Below, piece by piece: positions 10,197-18,639 of a DNA stretch of 64,000 bases (position 1 is the stretch's first letter; every line of letters begins with the position of its first letter). The notes under the pieces were generated by a model. That model was not told the DNA's origin. It did no database searches and worked only from the letters and a program-made list of their open reading frames with translations. A program made the translations under genes and the position numbers. The stretch is from contig NZ_JBFCVK010000006.1 in NCBI RefSeq assembly GCF_040712085.1, positions 62,001-126,000 on the forward strand. Direction: 5' to 3'. The DNA comes from Aquibaculum sediminis (GTDB lineage: Bacteria > Pseudomonadota > Alphaproteobacteria > Kiloniellales > DSM-21159).

Positions 10197-11503
10197 CCTC
10201 CGAACATCTCCCTGGGATCGAAGTTGAGGACGAGGTCGCGCCACAGGTCGTAGTCCTGCGGCGGCAGGTTGAACGGCGAGCAGTTAAGCACGGCACGCAC
10301 GGCCGCGTCCGCTGCCGATCGATAGTAACCGTCGCTCGCGTAGCGGCCCGGCTCCTGGACGCTCGGCGAGCCGATGACGCTGCCATCCGAGGCCAGGCGG
10401 ACGCGGATGCCTATCAGCAGGTCGCGCGCCTCTTGCCGCCCACCGTCGATGCGCCAGCAACTCGCCACCTGGTCGCGGATCATGTCGCCGAGTTCCGCGG
10501 CGCGGCGCTGGACCGCCAGGCTGTTGCGCGGTGCCGCGCTCTCCTCGGACGGTGTGGGTGCACTGGCCTGCTGCTCGCGCTGCGGCTCCAGTTCCTCCAC
10601 GTTGCGCAGGATGGAGGCCAGCGGATCGGCCTCGCTTTCCGATTCCGCCTCGGTGACCGGAGGCTCCACCGGCGTCGACTCCTCCTGGGGCGTTTCCTCC
10701 GGAGACTCCTCTTCCGGTGCCTCGGCCTGCTGCAGAGTGCTTGGCGCTTCGGCCGGCCGCGGACGCGGCACCGGCGGCGCATCGATCGCCTCGGCCATTT
10801 CCGTCGTCTCTGCCGGCGCGCTCTCGGCAGTCTCCGTTTCCTGCGCCTCGGTGGAATCGGGCTCACTCGCCGTCAGGGCCGGCTCTTCCGACGCCTCTGT
10901 CTCTTCGCTCGGCGCGGCGAGTTCTGCCGTCGGACTCTCCGGTGCATCAGGCACCAGTACCGCACTCTGTTCCGGCGCCGACGTGCTCTGGGACGGCGGT
11001 TGGGGACTAGCCTCCGCCGGGGGCGCTTCGGCCACTTCGGCGGTTGCCGCTATCTCCGGCGCTGCCTCGACGTTGGCTGCAGTGTCAGCTTCCGGCGCCG
11101 GAGGCAGCGTCGGCGGCGTTGGCTGAGCCGTGGCCGCTGTCTCCGCTGGTGTTTCCTGCGTGGGCGCCGGCGCCTCGCTGGGGGCGGCGGCTTCAGACTG
11201 CTGCGTGTTGATGCTCTCCGCCTCACTCTCCGCAGTGGCCTCAGGCGATTCGGACTCCGCGGCGGCTTCCACCTCGGCCTCGTCTGCCGGCTCTATCGGG
11301 GTCTGCGTCAGGGCATCGTTGAGCAAATCGTCCTCGGTCAGCATTTCCACAGGGACCGACATGGACACCTGACGGTCGCGATTGAACTGCGGGATACCCA
11401 CCAGCAGGATCGCCAACACTCCCAGATGCAACAGCACGGACGCCACCAGCGGGCGCTTCATGCCGCGCGGCTCCTCCCCCGGATAAGGGTTATAGGCTGA
11501 CAT
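10193..11503 (-). CDS. tolA: TolA-like energy-transducing protein, acidic linker
   Basis: The protein should transmit proton-motive energy from TolQR through the periplasm to Pal and TolB. A short cytoplasmic N-terminus and one transmembrane helix (VASVLLHLGVLAILLVGIP, about residues 20-38) are followed by some 270 residues of low-complexity linker. A TonB/TolA-like C-terminal domain follows, with VASCWRIDGG and DGSVIGSPSV. The linker is Glu/Ala/Pro/Ser-rich with almost no lysine, unlike the Lys/Ala-rich helix of enterobacterial TolA. Identification rests on position between tolR and tolB and on the two end domains. An internal ATG at 11461 with AGGAG upstream is an alternative start. Confidence 0.85.
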   Translation of the reverse strand: MSAYNPYPGEEPRGMKRPLVASVLLHLGVLAILLVGIPQFNRDRQVSMSVPVEMLTEDDLLNDALTQTPIEPADEAEVEAAAESESPEATAESEAESINTQQSEAAAPSEAPAPTQETPAETAATAQPTPPTLPPAPEADTAANVEAAPEIAATAEVAEAPPAEASPQPPSQSTSAPEQSAVLVPDAPESPTAELAAPSEETEASEEPALTASEPDSTEAQETETAESAPAETTEMAEAIDAPPVPRPRPAEAPSTLQQAEAPEEESPEETPQEESTPVEPPVTEAESESEADPLASILRNVEELEPQREQQASAPTPSEESAAPRNSLAVQRRAAELGDMIRDQVASCWRIDGGRQEARDLLIGIRVRLASDGSVIGSPSVQEPGRYASDGYYRSAADAAVRAVLNCSPFNLPPQDYDLWRDLVLNFDPREMFGG

Positions 11504-11522
11504 GGGCGTGCGATTCCGCTCC

Positions 11523-11978
11523 TCAGCGCGCCTGAGTCTCGGGGCGGTCGACGATCAAGGCCACACGACTGAAGCCGGCCTGATTCAGCCGCCCCATCAC
11601 CTGCATCACTGTCCCATAGGAAACCGACTGGTCGCCGCGCACATGCACACGCGCCTCGAAGTCATTCTCGGTAATGGCGATCAAACGGGGCACCAAGGCA
11701 TCCAGCTCGACCGGGGTCTCCTGAAGATAGACCGACCCCTCGGCGTTGACGGTCAGTTCCAGCGGCTCGCCGCTATCGGTCACCGCCCGGGCGGACACCC
11801 TCGGCAGGTCCACCGGAACCCCCACCGTGAGCAGCGGCGCCGTCACCATGAATACGATCAGCAGCACGAGCATGACGTCCACGAAGGGCGTCACGTTGAT
11901 CTCGCTCATGGGCTGCCAGCGCCGGCGCCGGAAGCCACCGTGACGCTCGCCGCGCCGACTCATGATGGGCCCGGACAT
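11523..11978 (-). CDS. tolR: Tol-Pal system stator protein TolR
   Basis: This 151-residue inner-membrane protein of the ExbD/TolR family forms the proton channel with TolQ. After a basic N-terminus it has MSEINVTPFVDVMLVLLIVF, whose aspartate in the single transmembrane helix is the proton-carrying residue. A periplasmic domain ending with MGRLNQAGFSRVALIVDR follows, the usual TolR C-terminus. The stop lies 19 bases before tolA, and its ATG is 3 bases after the tolQ stop, so tolQRA are transcribed together. Confidence 0.95.
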   Translation of the reverse strand: MSGPIMSRRGERHGGFRRRRWQPMSEINVTPFVDVMLVLLIVFMVTAPLLTVGVPVDLPRVSARAVTDSGEPLELTVNAEGSVYLQETPVELDALVPRLIAITENDFEARVHVRGDQSVSYGTVMQVMGRLNQAGFSRVALIVDRPETQAR

Positions 11979-11981
11979 GGC

Positions 11982-12707
11982 TCAGCGCGCCTCTTCCAGC
12001 TGACGGGACAGAATCGCAGAGAACTCGTTGGCGAAGGCTTCCAAGCGCTGGCCGTAGCGGCCGATGTCGTTGTTCAGCTTGTTGAAGCCAATGGTCGCCG
12101 GGATCGCCGCGACCAGCCCTAGGGCGGTGGCGAAGAGCGCCTCGGCGATACCAGGAGCCACCACCGCCAGGGAGGTGTTGGCCGTGGCCGCAATCGAGGC
12201 AAAGGAGTTCATGATGCCCCAGACGGTTCCGAACAGGCCGATGAAGGGCGCCGAGGACCCTACGGAGGCCAGAAAGATCATCTGCTTCTCCAGCAGATCC
12301 ATCTCGCGACCGATGGTGATGCCCATGACCCGGTCCGCACGTTCGCGCAGGGAGAGCATCGACTCGTCATCAATGGTGCTGCTGCGCCGGGCGAAGCGGC
12401 GCCATTCGCGCATGGCCGCAGAAAAGACCGCTTCAAAGGGTCCCTGCGGCTCGGCGCCGATTTCATCGTAAAGCTCGTCCAGAGGCTGACCCGACCAGAA
12501 GGCCTCCTCGAACTGCTCTGCATGACGGCGCAGGCGACGCAGGCGCGCCGACTTCTCGAAGATGATGGTCCAACTCCAAATCGAAGCCCCGATCAGGATG
12601 AACATCACTGCCTTAACCACAAGATCGGCCTGGAGAAACAGACTCCAGATCGTCATTCCGCCGGCATCACCGGCCAGCTGAGCGGCATCAACCGCAGCCG
12701 TTTCCAT
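11982..12707 (-). CDS. tolQ: Tol-Pal system motor protein TolQ
   Basis: The MotA/TolQ/ExbB-type protein has three transmembrane helices: LVVKAVMFILIGASIWSW near the start, then LASVGSSAPFIGLFGTVWGI and LFATALGLVAAIPATIGFNK in the conserved C-terminal half. With TolR it converts proton flow into TolA movement. I chose the ATG at 12705-12707 (241 residues). A GTG twelve bases upstream (12717-12719) is equally reachable from an AAAGGGGGA site. Either start overlaps the end of ybgC by 20 to 32 bases, so the ybgC-tolQRAB-pal order is tightly packed. Confidence 0.95.
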   Translation of the reverse strand: METAAVDAAQLAGDAGGMTIWSLFLQADLVVKAVMFILIGASIWSWTIIFEKSARLRRLRRHAEQFEEAFWSGQPLDELYDEIGAEPQGPFEAVFSAAMREWRRFARRSSTIDDESMLSLRERADRVMGITIGREMDLLEKQMIFLASVGSSAPFIGLFGTVWGIMNSFASIAATANTSLAVVAPGIAEALFATALGLVAAIPATIGFNKLNNDIGRYGQRLEAFANEFSAILSRQLEEAR

Positions 12708-13182
12708 TTTCCTGCTCACTCCCCCTTTCGGGTTGGCAAAACTCTTGGAGATGGCGCCTCACCTCGGCCGGCATCCGCACCGGGCGCCGGGTCGCCAACC
12801 GAATCATTGCAAGCTGCAAACCAATATCGACAAGAAGATGGCCGTCTCGCAGGACACGCTGATGCACGTCGATGCTGGCGGGACGCGCCCCTGTCACGCA
12901 GGTGTGTACCTCCAAAAGGTCGTCGAATCGGGCCGGCGAGCGATAATCCAGATTGACTCGCCGCACCGCGAACCCGAGACCTTCCTCGTCTTTCAGCCGC
13001 CTTTGGTCAATACTCAAAAGTCTTACCAATTCGCTGCGCGCCCGTTCGGCAAAGCGCAGATAATTGGCGTGATAGACTATTCCCTGGGCGTCTGTGTCTT
13101 CATAATAGACACGCAGTGGCATTACATGGACACAGCCGCGCAAATACCCAACGCTTCCGGTGGCGGGTCCACGAGCAGTCAT
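12688..13182 (-). CDS. ybgC: Tol-Pal associated acyl-CoA thioesterase YbgC
   Basis: This 164-residue hotdog-fold thioesterase is the usual first gene of tol-pal operons; the family hydrolyses short acyl-CoA or acyl-ACP. It has the 4-hydroxybenzoyl-CoA-thioesterase-like motif VYYEDTDAQGIVYHANYLRF, with the catalytic aspartate in DTDAQG, then ERARSELVR and a beta strand LDYRSPARFDDLLEV. Its ATG overlaps the ruvB stop (ATGA), so it is coupled to the ruv genes. A rather basic N-terminal 20 residues precede the fold, and an internal methionine before PLRVYYED is a possible later start. Confidence 0.92.
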   Translation of the reverse strand: MTARGPATGSVGYLRGCVHVMPLRVYYEDTDAQGIVYHANYLRFAERARSELVRLLSIDQRRLKDEEGLGFAVRRVNLDYRSPARFDDLLEVHTCVTGARPASIDVHQRVLRDGHLLVDIGLQLAMIRLATRRPVRMPAEVRRHLQEFCQPERGSEQENGNGCG

Positions 13183-14243
13183 TCACTCTCACCCTCTCCC
13201 TCACTGGAACCGAGAAGATCGAGCTGCTCCACAATGGTGCGCGGAGCCTCCAGGCCCATGTGCGCGTAGGCAGTGCGGGTGAGCAGACGCCCACGGGGGG
13301 TACGCTGGATGAAGCCCTGTTGCAGCAGGTAGGGCTCGATCACCTCCTCGATCACGTCGCGCTGTTCCGAAAGCGCTGCCGCGATGGTTTCGGCCCCCAC
13401 CGGGCCGCCCCCATAGTGCTCTGCAATACAGGAGAGGTAGCGCCGATCCATGGCATCGAGTCCGCGTTCGTCGACCTCCAAACGGCGCAGGGCTCGATCG
13501 GCCACCGCCGCATCGACCACGCCGTTGCCGTCCACTGCGGCGAAATCACGCACCCGGCGCAGCAGGCGCGCGGCCACGCGCGGCGTGCCCCTGCTGCGGC
13601 GCGCCACCTCGGCGGCCCCTTCAGGAGTCATGTCGAACTTCAGGACCCGCGCCCCGCGACTGACGATCTCCTGCAGTTCATCGGGTTCGTAGAACTGCAG
13701 CCTTTGGGGGATGCCGAAACGCTCACGCAGGGGACGGGTGATGAGGCCACTGCGTGTGGTGGCGGCAACCAGCGTGAAGGGAGGCAGATCGATCTTGACC
13801 GAGCGTGCTGCCGGACCCTCGCCGATGATGATGTCGAGCTGAAAATCCTCCATGGCGGGATAGAGGATTTCCTCCACCGCCGGCGAGAGGCGATGAATCT
13901 CGTCGATGAAGAGCACGTCGCGCGGCTGCAGGTTGGTCAGGATCGCCGCAAGGTCGCCGGCACGGGCGATGACGGGGCCCGAGGTCGCCCGAAAACCGAC
14001 ACCCAGTTCCCGCGCCACGATCTGCGCCAGGGTGGTCTTGCCCAGCCCCGGCGGGCCGTGGAACAGCACGTGGTCGAGGTGTTCGTCGCGCGCCTTTGCC
14101 GCCTCGACGAAGACGCGCAGATTGGCGCGCAGCTGCCTTTGCCCGATGAAGTCGTCCAGGATGAGCGGCCGCAAGCCCAGCTCCGCATCCTCCGCGGAAA
14201 GCTCCGGCGCCACCACCCGCTCTTCGGAACCTGCCTGGCTCAT
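13179..14243 (-). CDS. ruvB: Holliday junction DNA helicase RuvB
   Basis: The 354-residue AAA+ motor drives branch migration of Holliday junctions with RuvA. It has RPLILDDFIGQ near residue 25, Walker A GPPGLGKTTLAQIVA, Walker B FIDEIHRL, sensor AATTRSGLI and the arginine-finger region GTPRVAARLLRRVRD. The C-terminal winged helix contains EPYLLQQGFIQRTPRGR. Length is standard. The ruvA stop overlaps its start codon and its stop overlaps the ybgC start, so ruvC-ruvA-ruvB-ybgC form one coupled unit. Confidence 0.98.
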   Translation of the reverse strand: MSQAGSEERVVAPELSAEDAELGLRPLILDDFIGQRQLRANLRVFVEAAKARDEHLDHVLFHGPPGLGKTTLAQIVARELGVGFRATSGPVIARAGDLAAILTNLQPRDVLFIDEIHRLSPAVEEILYPAMEDFQLDIIIGEGPAARSVKIDLPPFTLVAATTRSGLITRPLRERFGIPQRLQFYEPDELQEIVSRGARVLKFDMTPEGAAEVARRSRGTPRVAARLLRRVRDFAAVDGNGVVDAAVADRALRRLEVDERGLDAMDRRYLSCIAEHYGGGPVGAETIAAALSEQRDVIEEVIEPYLLQQGFIQRTPRGRLLTRTAYAHMGLEAPRTIVEQLDLLGSSEGEGESE

Positions 14244-14854
14244 CGTGCCAGCTCCTGCAATCCGGACTTGATGAGGGCCTCGACGCCGGCCGCCTCACCC
14301 AGTTCGGCCGCCGCCTTGCCGACGGCCGTGAAGGCCTCGCTGCGGCGATAGCCCAGGGCCACCAGGGCGTCGACCGCATCGCCGGTCGCCGCCGGAGCCA
14401 GCTCGGCGCCGCCGCCTGTCGCAGCCGGGCTGAACTCGGCCGTGACAGCCAGGCGTCCTGCCTTCTCCTTCAACTCATGCACCACGCGCTGCGCCAGCTT
14501 CGGCCCCACGCCGTTGGCCCGGCTCACCGCGGCCTTGTCCTGGGCCATGATGGCGGTGGAGAGTTCGGCGGGATCCAGCACGGACAGAATGGCCAGGGCA
14601 TGGCGGGCCCCCACCCCCTGCACGGTCAGCAGCAGGCGGAACCACTCACGCTCCGCGCGCTCGAGAAAACCGTAGAGATGGATGTGGTCCTCGCGCACAT
14701 GCGTGTCGATCAGCAGTGCGAAGGCCTCTCCCTTCCCCGGCAGGCGCCCCAGCGTGCGCGCTGATGCGAAGACGAGATAGCCGACGCCACCGACGTCAAT
14801 GAGCAGGTGATCCTCGGCAACCTCCTCCAACAAGCCCTTCAACTTGCCGATCAT
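14240..14854 (-). CDS. ruvA: Holliday junction DNA helicase subunit RuvA
   Basis: The 204-residue protein binds the four-way junction and loads RuvB. The OB-fold domain begins MIGKLKGLLEEV and contains GVGYLVF. Two helix-hairpin-helix motifs follow (LLTVQGVGARHALAIL and RANGVGPKLAQRVVHELK), then an acidic linker and a small RuvB-binding domain ending VEALIKSGLQEL. The ATG at 14852-14854 overlaps the ruvC stop. Nine extra codons upstream in the same frame are rejected because RuvA proteins begin with MIG. Confidence 0.97.
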   Translation of the reverse strand: MIGKLKGLLEEVAEDHLLIDVGGVGYLVFASARTLGRLPGKGEAFALLIDTHVREDHIHLYGFLERAEREWFRLLLTVQGVGARHALAILSVLDPAELSTAIMAQDKAAVSRANGVGPKLAQRVVHELKEKAGRLAVTAEFSPAATGGGAELAPAATGDAVDALVALGYRRSEAFTAVGKAAAELGEAAGVEALIKSGLQELAR

Positions 14855-15366
14855 CGCGCCCTGCCCGCCGTCGGCGCCCAACTGCGCAGGCTGCCCATGT
14901 GATGGGCGTGGCAGATCGCCACCGCCAGGGCATCGGCCGCATCGGCCGAGGCGAGCTCGCAGCCCGGCAGCAAACGCTCCACCATCATCTGTACTTGCTC
15001 CTTGCCGGCATGTCCGGTTCCCACCACCGACTTCTTGACGATCATCGGCAAATACTCGCTGACAGGCAAACCGGCCGAGGCCGGCACCAGCAGCGCAACG
15101 CCCCGTGCCATCCCGAGCTTGAGCGTCGAGGAGGGATTGCGATTGGCAAGGGTCTCTTCCACCGCCGCCGTTTCCGGCCGATGTTCCTCCAGGACCTTTT
15201 CCAAGGCACGGGCGAGCTGCATCAGGCGCTCGGCAAGGCTCAGGCTGCTGTCGCTCAACAGCGTGCCATTGGCGACATGGCTCAGGCGGCTGCCCTGCTG
15301 ATCGATGATGCCCCAGCCAGTTCGCCGCAAGCCGGGATCGAGCCCGAGCACGCGCATCAGACGCAA
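14851..15366 (-). CDS. ruvC: Holliday junction endodeoxyribonuclease RuvC
   Basis: This 171-residue RNase H-fold resolvase cuts Holliday junctions. The first catalytic aspartate is in VLGLDPGLRRTGWG (residue 10), the glutamate in AAVEETLANRNPSSTLKLG, and the final acidic pair in ASADAADALAVAICHAH. It is first in the ruv run, 49 bases downstream of yebC on the same strand. The start could also be the methionine three codons later. Confidence 0.97.
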   Translation of the reverse strand: MRLMRVLGLDPGLRRTGWGIIDQQGSRLSHVANGTLLSDSSLSLAERLMQLARALEKVLEEHRPETAAVEETLANRNPSSTLKLGMARGVALLVPASAGLPVSEYLPMIVKKSVVGTGHAGKEQVQMMVERLLPGCELASADAADALAVAICHAHHMGSLRSWAPTAGRAR

Positions 15367-15415
15367 CTCGCCTGCGCGCTCCGGGCGGGGAGCAGCGCGG
15401 ACATGGAGAAGATCC

Positions 15416-16165
15416 TCAGGCGGTCAGACGCGCCAGCACGTCGTCGGCAATGTCGTAGTTGGCCGAGACCTGCTGCACATCATCGTTGTCGTCGAGCGCA
15501 TCGATCAGCTTGAACAGGGTCTGCGCCTGCTCCTCGTTGACCGGGGCGGTGTTGAGCGGCCGCCAGACGAGTGAGGCGCTGCGCGGGTCGCCGAAGCGCT
15601 CGCTGATTCGGTCGCGCACGTCGGAGAAGTCGTCCGCCGCACAGGTGATGACATGCTCCTCCTCACTCGACTGCACGTCTTGCGCCCCGGCTTCCGCCGC
15701 TGCCTCGAACAGACTGTCCGCATCCCCCGCCTCGGCTGGCAGAACGATCTCGCCCACGCGCTCAAACTGGAAGGAGACGGAGTTGGTCTCACCCAGCGAG
15801 CCGCCGTTCTTGGAAAAAATCGTGCGGACCTCCGCCGCGGTGCGGTTGCGGTTGTCGGTCAGCGCCTCGACCATCACCGCCACACCGCCGGGGCCATAGC
15901 CCTCGTAGCGGATTTCCTCGTAGTTGACGTCGGCCCCTTCGCCGGTGGCGCGCTTGATCGCGCGCTCCACGTTGTCCTTCGGCATGTTGGCGGCGCGAGC
16001 CGCCTGGATGGCCGCGCGCAGGCGAGGATTGGCCTCCGGATCTCCCCCGCCGCTCTTGGCCGCCACGATGATCTCGCGACCGAGCTTGGCAAACTGCTGG
16101 GCGCGCTTCTTATCCTGCGCCCCCTTGCGATACATGATGTTCTTGAATTGGCTATGACCCGCCAT
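15416..16165 (-). CDS. yebC: YebC/PmpR family protein
   Basis: This 249-residue protein begins MAGHSQFKNIMYRKGAQDKK, the near-invariant family opening. It contains EIRYEGYGPGGVAVMVEALTDN, TAAEVRTIFSKNGGSLG and a C-terminal domain ending in DDNDDVQQVSANYD. YebC proteins were long annotated as transcription regulators, and more recent work on the family links them to ribosome stalling relief. It heads the yebC-ruvCAB gene run. The 237 bases upstream (16166-16402) contain no gene and no clear consensus promoter by eye. Confidence 0.96.
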   Translation of the reverse strand: MAGHSQFKNIMYRKGAQDKKRAQQFAKLGREIIVAAKSGGGDPEANPRLRAAIQAARAANMPKDNVERAIKRATGEGADVNYEEIRYEGYGPGGVAVMVEALTDNRNRTAAEVRTIFSKNGGSLGETNSVSFQFERVGEIVLPAEAGDADSLFEAAAEAGAQDVQSSEEEHVITCAADDFSDVRDRISERFGDPRSASLVWRPLNTAPVNEEQAQTLFKLIDALDDNDDVQQVSANYDIADDVLARLTA

Positions 16166-16402
16166 GGTTCATTCGATCCCGATTGTTCGGCTACCCGGTT
16201 AAAGCCCAACGGCGCACAGCGCCCGGTCCCTTGGTGCAGGCCCGAAGCAAATGCGTCCGGCAAGAAGGCTCGCGTTTCGTCCCCGGCCGCACAGCGCGGC
16301 GAGGCAGCGATGATGCCTTCTATCAGGTTTCACCGGCTGGCGAAAAGCGCCACGCGATCTGCGGTCTGAAGCGACCCCGGACGGTTCGGGGCTTTGCCGG
16401 GA

Positions 16403-17212
16403 CTACTCCGGGCGCTGTTCGCGCAGGCGGCCACCGAGTCGTAGGGGCTCGACGCGCTGCGCCAAGCCGGTGCGGTCGTCCGTCTCGACAAAGACCGCAC
16501 AGAGTGTACCCGGTCCCTGAGCCGCCGCCATCCGCTCGGTGGGCAGCTTGCGGGTGAAGCGCTCAAGGGGCACGCGCTTGTCCATGCCGATGACCGAGTC
16601 GTAGTCGCCGCACATGCCGGCGTCGGTCTGGTAGGCCGTTCCGCCGGGAAGCACCTGCGCATCCGCCGTGGGAATATGCGTATGCGTGCCGACCACAAGG
16701 CTCACGCGTCCGTCGAGGAAATGCCCCATGGCCATCTTCTCGCTGCTGGCTTCCGCATGAACATCGACGATGATCGCGTCCACCGTCGACCCGAGCCGGT
16801 GGCGGGACAGCTCCTGCTCCACGGCGCGAAAGGGATCGTCAAGCGGGTCCATGAAGACCCGCCCCATCACATTGATCACCAGCACCTTGCGCCCGCCGGC
16901 GGAGAAGACCCCCGCGCCGCGGCCCGGCGTGCCCGGCGGATAGTTGAGCGGCCGCAGCAGACGCGGCTCAGCATCGATGAAAGTGAGCGCCTCACGCTGA
17001 TCCCAGGAGTGATTGCCTCCGCTGATCACATTGGCACCGGCGGCAAAGACATCGTCGCAGATCTTTCGGGTGATGCCGAAACCCGCCGCGGCATTCTCGC
17101 CGTTCACCACAATGAAATCGAGGTTCAGGGAGCGTCTCAGCTCGGGAAGATGCTGCAGCACCACCTCGCGACCCGATCGACCGACGAGATCACCGCAGAA
17201 TAGCAGTCGCAT
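16403..17212 (-). CDS. YmdB-type metallophosphoesterase (TIGR00282 family)
   Basis: The 269-residue protein belongs to the calcineurin-like phosphodiesterases whose Bacillus member YmdB hydrolyses 2',3'-cyclic AMP. It has the metal-binding sequence LLFCGDLVGRSGRE at the N-terminus, VVNGENAAAGFGI near residue 35 and ISGGNHSWDQRE near residue 64. IIVDVHAEASSEKMAMGHF and VVGTHTHIPTAD supply the remaining histidines, so all expected metal ligands appear present. It sits between the 5-formyl-THF cyclo-ligase gene and yebC, a common alphaproteobacterial order. The physiological substrate in this organism is unknown. Confidence 0.9.
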   Translation of the reverse strand: MRLLFCGDLVGRSGREVVLQHLPELRRSLNLDFIVVNGENAAAGFGITRKICDDVFAAGANVISGGNHSWDQREALTFIDAEPRLLRPLNYPPGTPGRGAGVFSAGGRKVLVINVMGRVFMDPLDDPFRAVEQELSRHRLGSTVDAIIVDVHAEASSEKMAMGHFLDGRVSLVVGTHTHIPTADAQVLPGGTAYQTDAGMCGDYDSVIGMDKRVPLERFTRKLPTERMAAAQGPGTLCAVFVETDDRTGLAQRVEPLRLGGRLREQRPE

Positions 17213-17248
17213 GGAAAATCCTTGTCCTGCCCGCGCGGCAAGCCCGCG

Positions 17249-17839
17249 TCATTCGGGCGTGATGGCCCCGGTTTCGGTCACGATCAGATCGACCTTCTGA
17301 TCCAGTTCGTCATGCGGCACCTCCGGCACCTCCTGGCCGGCAAAGCCGATGCCGACCGCCAGGATCGCCTTGCGGGCACGCATTGCCACCAGGGTGCGAT
17401 CATAGAAGCCACCGCCGTAACCGAGGCGATAGCCGCGCCGATCGAAGGCCAGCAGCGGCACCAGCAGCAGGTCCGGTTCCATTTCCGGCGACTCGGCAGG
17501 CGGCTCTCGCGTGCCAAAGGCCGCGGGCTCCAGTGGATTACCCGGCTTCCAGGCGCGGAACACCAGCGGCTGGTTGTTCCCGATGACCACCGGCAGGCAG
17601 ATGGGATGCCCCTGTGCCGCCAGCGCCTTTACGGCCGGAATGGGGTCCAGTTCATCCCCCATGGGCCAATAGGCCGAGACCACGGCACCGGGCCAGGTGG
17701 TGATCCTCTGCAGCAGAGAATCCATCATGCGCTTGGCCGCATCCTGGGGTGCAGCAGCCGCAGCAGCAGCGCGTGCGGCCTGCGCTTCCTTGCGCAAGGC
17801 CTGCTTCACCGCCGCGAGATCGTCTTTTGGCGCACTCAC
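17249..17839 (-). CDS. 5-formyltetrahydrofolate cyclo-ligase
   Basis: This 196-residue enzyme uses ATP to convert 5-formyl-THF to 5,10-methenyl-THF, recycling a folate storage form. The basic N-terminal helix (ALRKEAQAARAA) is followed by YWPMGDELDPIPAVKAL. The C-terminal signature LLVPLLAFDRRGYRLGYGGG, with the FYDRTL stretch after it, is the ATP and substrate site. Both possible starts are GTG; I prefer 17837-17839, which has GGGGGTG upstream at suitable spacing. It lies downstream of zapA and a probable 6S RNA, matching the classical ssrS-ygfA arrangement. Confidence 0.92.
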   Translation of the reverse strand: MSAPKDDLAAVKQALRKEAQAARAAAAAAAPQDAAKRMMDSLLQRITTWPGAVVSAYWPMGDELDPIPAVKALAAQGHPICLPVVIGNNQPLVFRAWKPGNPLEPAAFGTREPPAESPEMEPDLLLVPLLAFDRRGYRLGYGGGFYDRTLVAMRARKAILAVGIGFAGQEVPEVPHDELDQKVDLIVTETGAITPE

Positions 17840-17878
17840 GGCGCACCCCCGAAACACGGTTGCAGAGCAGAGAGGAAC

Positions 17879-18025
17879 AAAAAAGGGTGCCGCCTGAGCC
17901 GTTGGTTGCGATTCATCCTCTGTGGCCTGTCATGGACAGGTGGGCACCGCATAACGAGGCCAGGACCCCGACAGAGGCAGCTCCCTAGAGATGTGCATTG
18001 GCCCCAGGGATCGAAAAAACCTGAC
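17879..18025 (-). ncRNA. ssrS: Probable 6S RNA (ssrS) between zapA and the formyl-THF cyclo-ligase gene
   Basis: The 234-base gap between zapA and the cyclo-ligase gene is where 6S RNA, the sigma70-holoenzyme decoy, is encoded in many proteobacteria. On the minus strand the segment can form a long imperfect rod: CCTCTGT pairs with ACAGAGG, and GAGC with GCTC outside it. A hairpin CCTGT/ACAGG forms near the 3' side, and GGCGGCACCC runs into six T residues at 17879-17884. The exact 5' end is uncertain and no clear promoter was seen, so the RNA may be processed from the zapA transcript. The call is mostly by synteny. Confidence 0.5.
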
Positions 18026-18073
18026 GCACTCCGCAGCAGCCCCTCGGCGGCTCGCAAGCCGCCGCGGCCAGAC

Positions 18074-18373
18074 TTAGGCTTCCTCAAGGCGCGCTGCAAG
18101 GGTATCGACCCTCTGCGCGGCGCTTTGCAGCAGCTCCAGCGTGGCACCATCCTCGGCACCCGAGGCCCCGTTGCGCAGCGCCTCGGCCTCATTGGCGATC
18201 AACAATGCGCCCAGGAGCAGCAGGCGCGCCTCTCCCACCTGCCCCAGCCGCGAAACAAGTTCGGAAATGCGCTGATCGAGATCGGCGCCCAGGCGCTCCA
18301 ACTGCTCTTCCTGACCGTCGGCACAGGCCACTTCATAGGAGCGGCCGTTTACGGAGAGATTGACACGCGCCAA
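18074..18373 (-). CDS. zapA: Cell division protein ZapA
   Basis: This 99-residue protein cross-links FtsZ filaments at the division site. It starts MARVNLSVNGRSYEVACADG, the ZapA beta hairpin, continues with LERLGADLDQRISELV, and ends in a long coiled-coil helix (LLLLGALLIANEAEAL onward). Length and domain order match the family. It follows the DUF4164-like gene by 5 bases on the same strand. A perfect 8-bp hairpin (CGGCGGCT/AGCCGCCG) lies just after its stop with no T run, so it is more likely an RNA-stability element than a terminator. Confidence 0.92.
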   Translation of the reverse strand: MARVNLSVNGRSYEVACADGQEEQLERLGADLDQRISELVSRLGQVGEARLLLLGALLIANEAEALRNGASGAEDGATLELLQSAAQRVDTLAARLEEA

Positions 18374-18378
18374 AGCCC

Positions 18379-18639
18379 CTACTCCTCCAGTACCTCTTCC
18401 AGCCGGCTGACCGCTGCGTCGACCCGCCCGGCCAGAGTCTGCAGCAGTTCGCGAAGCTGCGCATTCTCGTCACGCGCCTCGCGCAAGGCCGACTGCAACT
18501 CGCCCTCTCGGGCCGCTCGTTTTTCCACCAGCGCTTCCAGCCGCCCCAAGGCGTCATCCAGTCGATGCGCAGCCGCGGCCACCGGATTGCCGTCCTGCGC
18601 CCCTGCCATTGCGTGGCCGGTCGGCTCGGATATGCTCAT
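18379..18639 (-). CDS. Small coiled-coil protein, DUF4164-like, upstream of zapA
   Basis: The 86-residue protein has a short disordered N-terminus. About 60 residues of predicted coiled coil follow (RLDDALGRLEALVEKRAARE through RVDAAVSRLEEVLEE). Small coiled-coil proteins of this kind are routinely encoded just before zapA in alphaproteobacteria, and a division role parallel to ZapB is a reasonable inference but not shown here. I chose the ATG at 18637-18639, which has GGAAAGG six bases upstream. The longer frame to 18684 lacks such a site. Confidence 0.75.
   Translation of the reverse strand: MSISEPTGHAMAGAQDGNPVAAAAHRLDDALGRLEALVEKRAAREGELQSALREARDENAQLRELLQTLAGRVDAAVSRLEEVLEE

Noticed and set aside
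16374..16392. Terminator between the YmdB-type gene and yebC
   Set aside because: A short CCCCG/CGGGG hairpin is present but no T run follows on the minus strand, so it cannot be supported.
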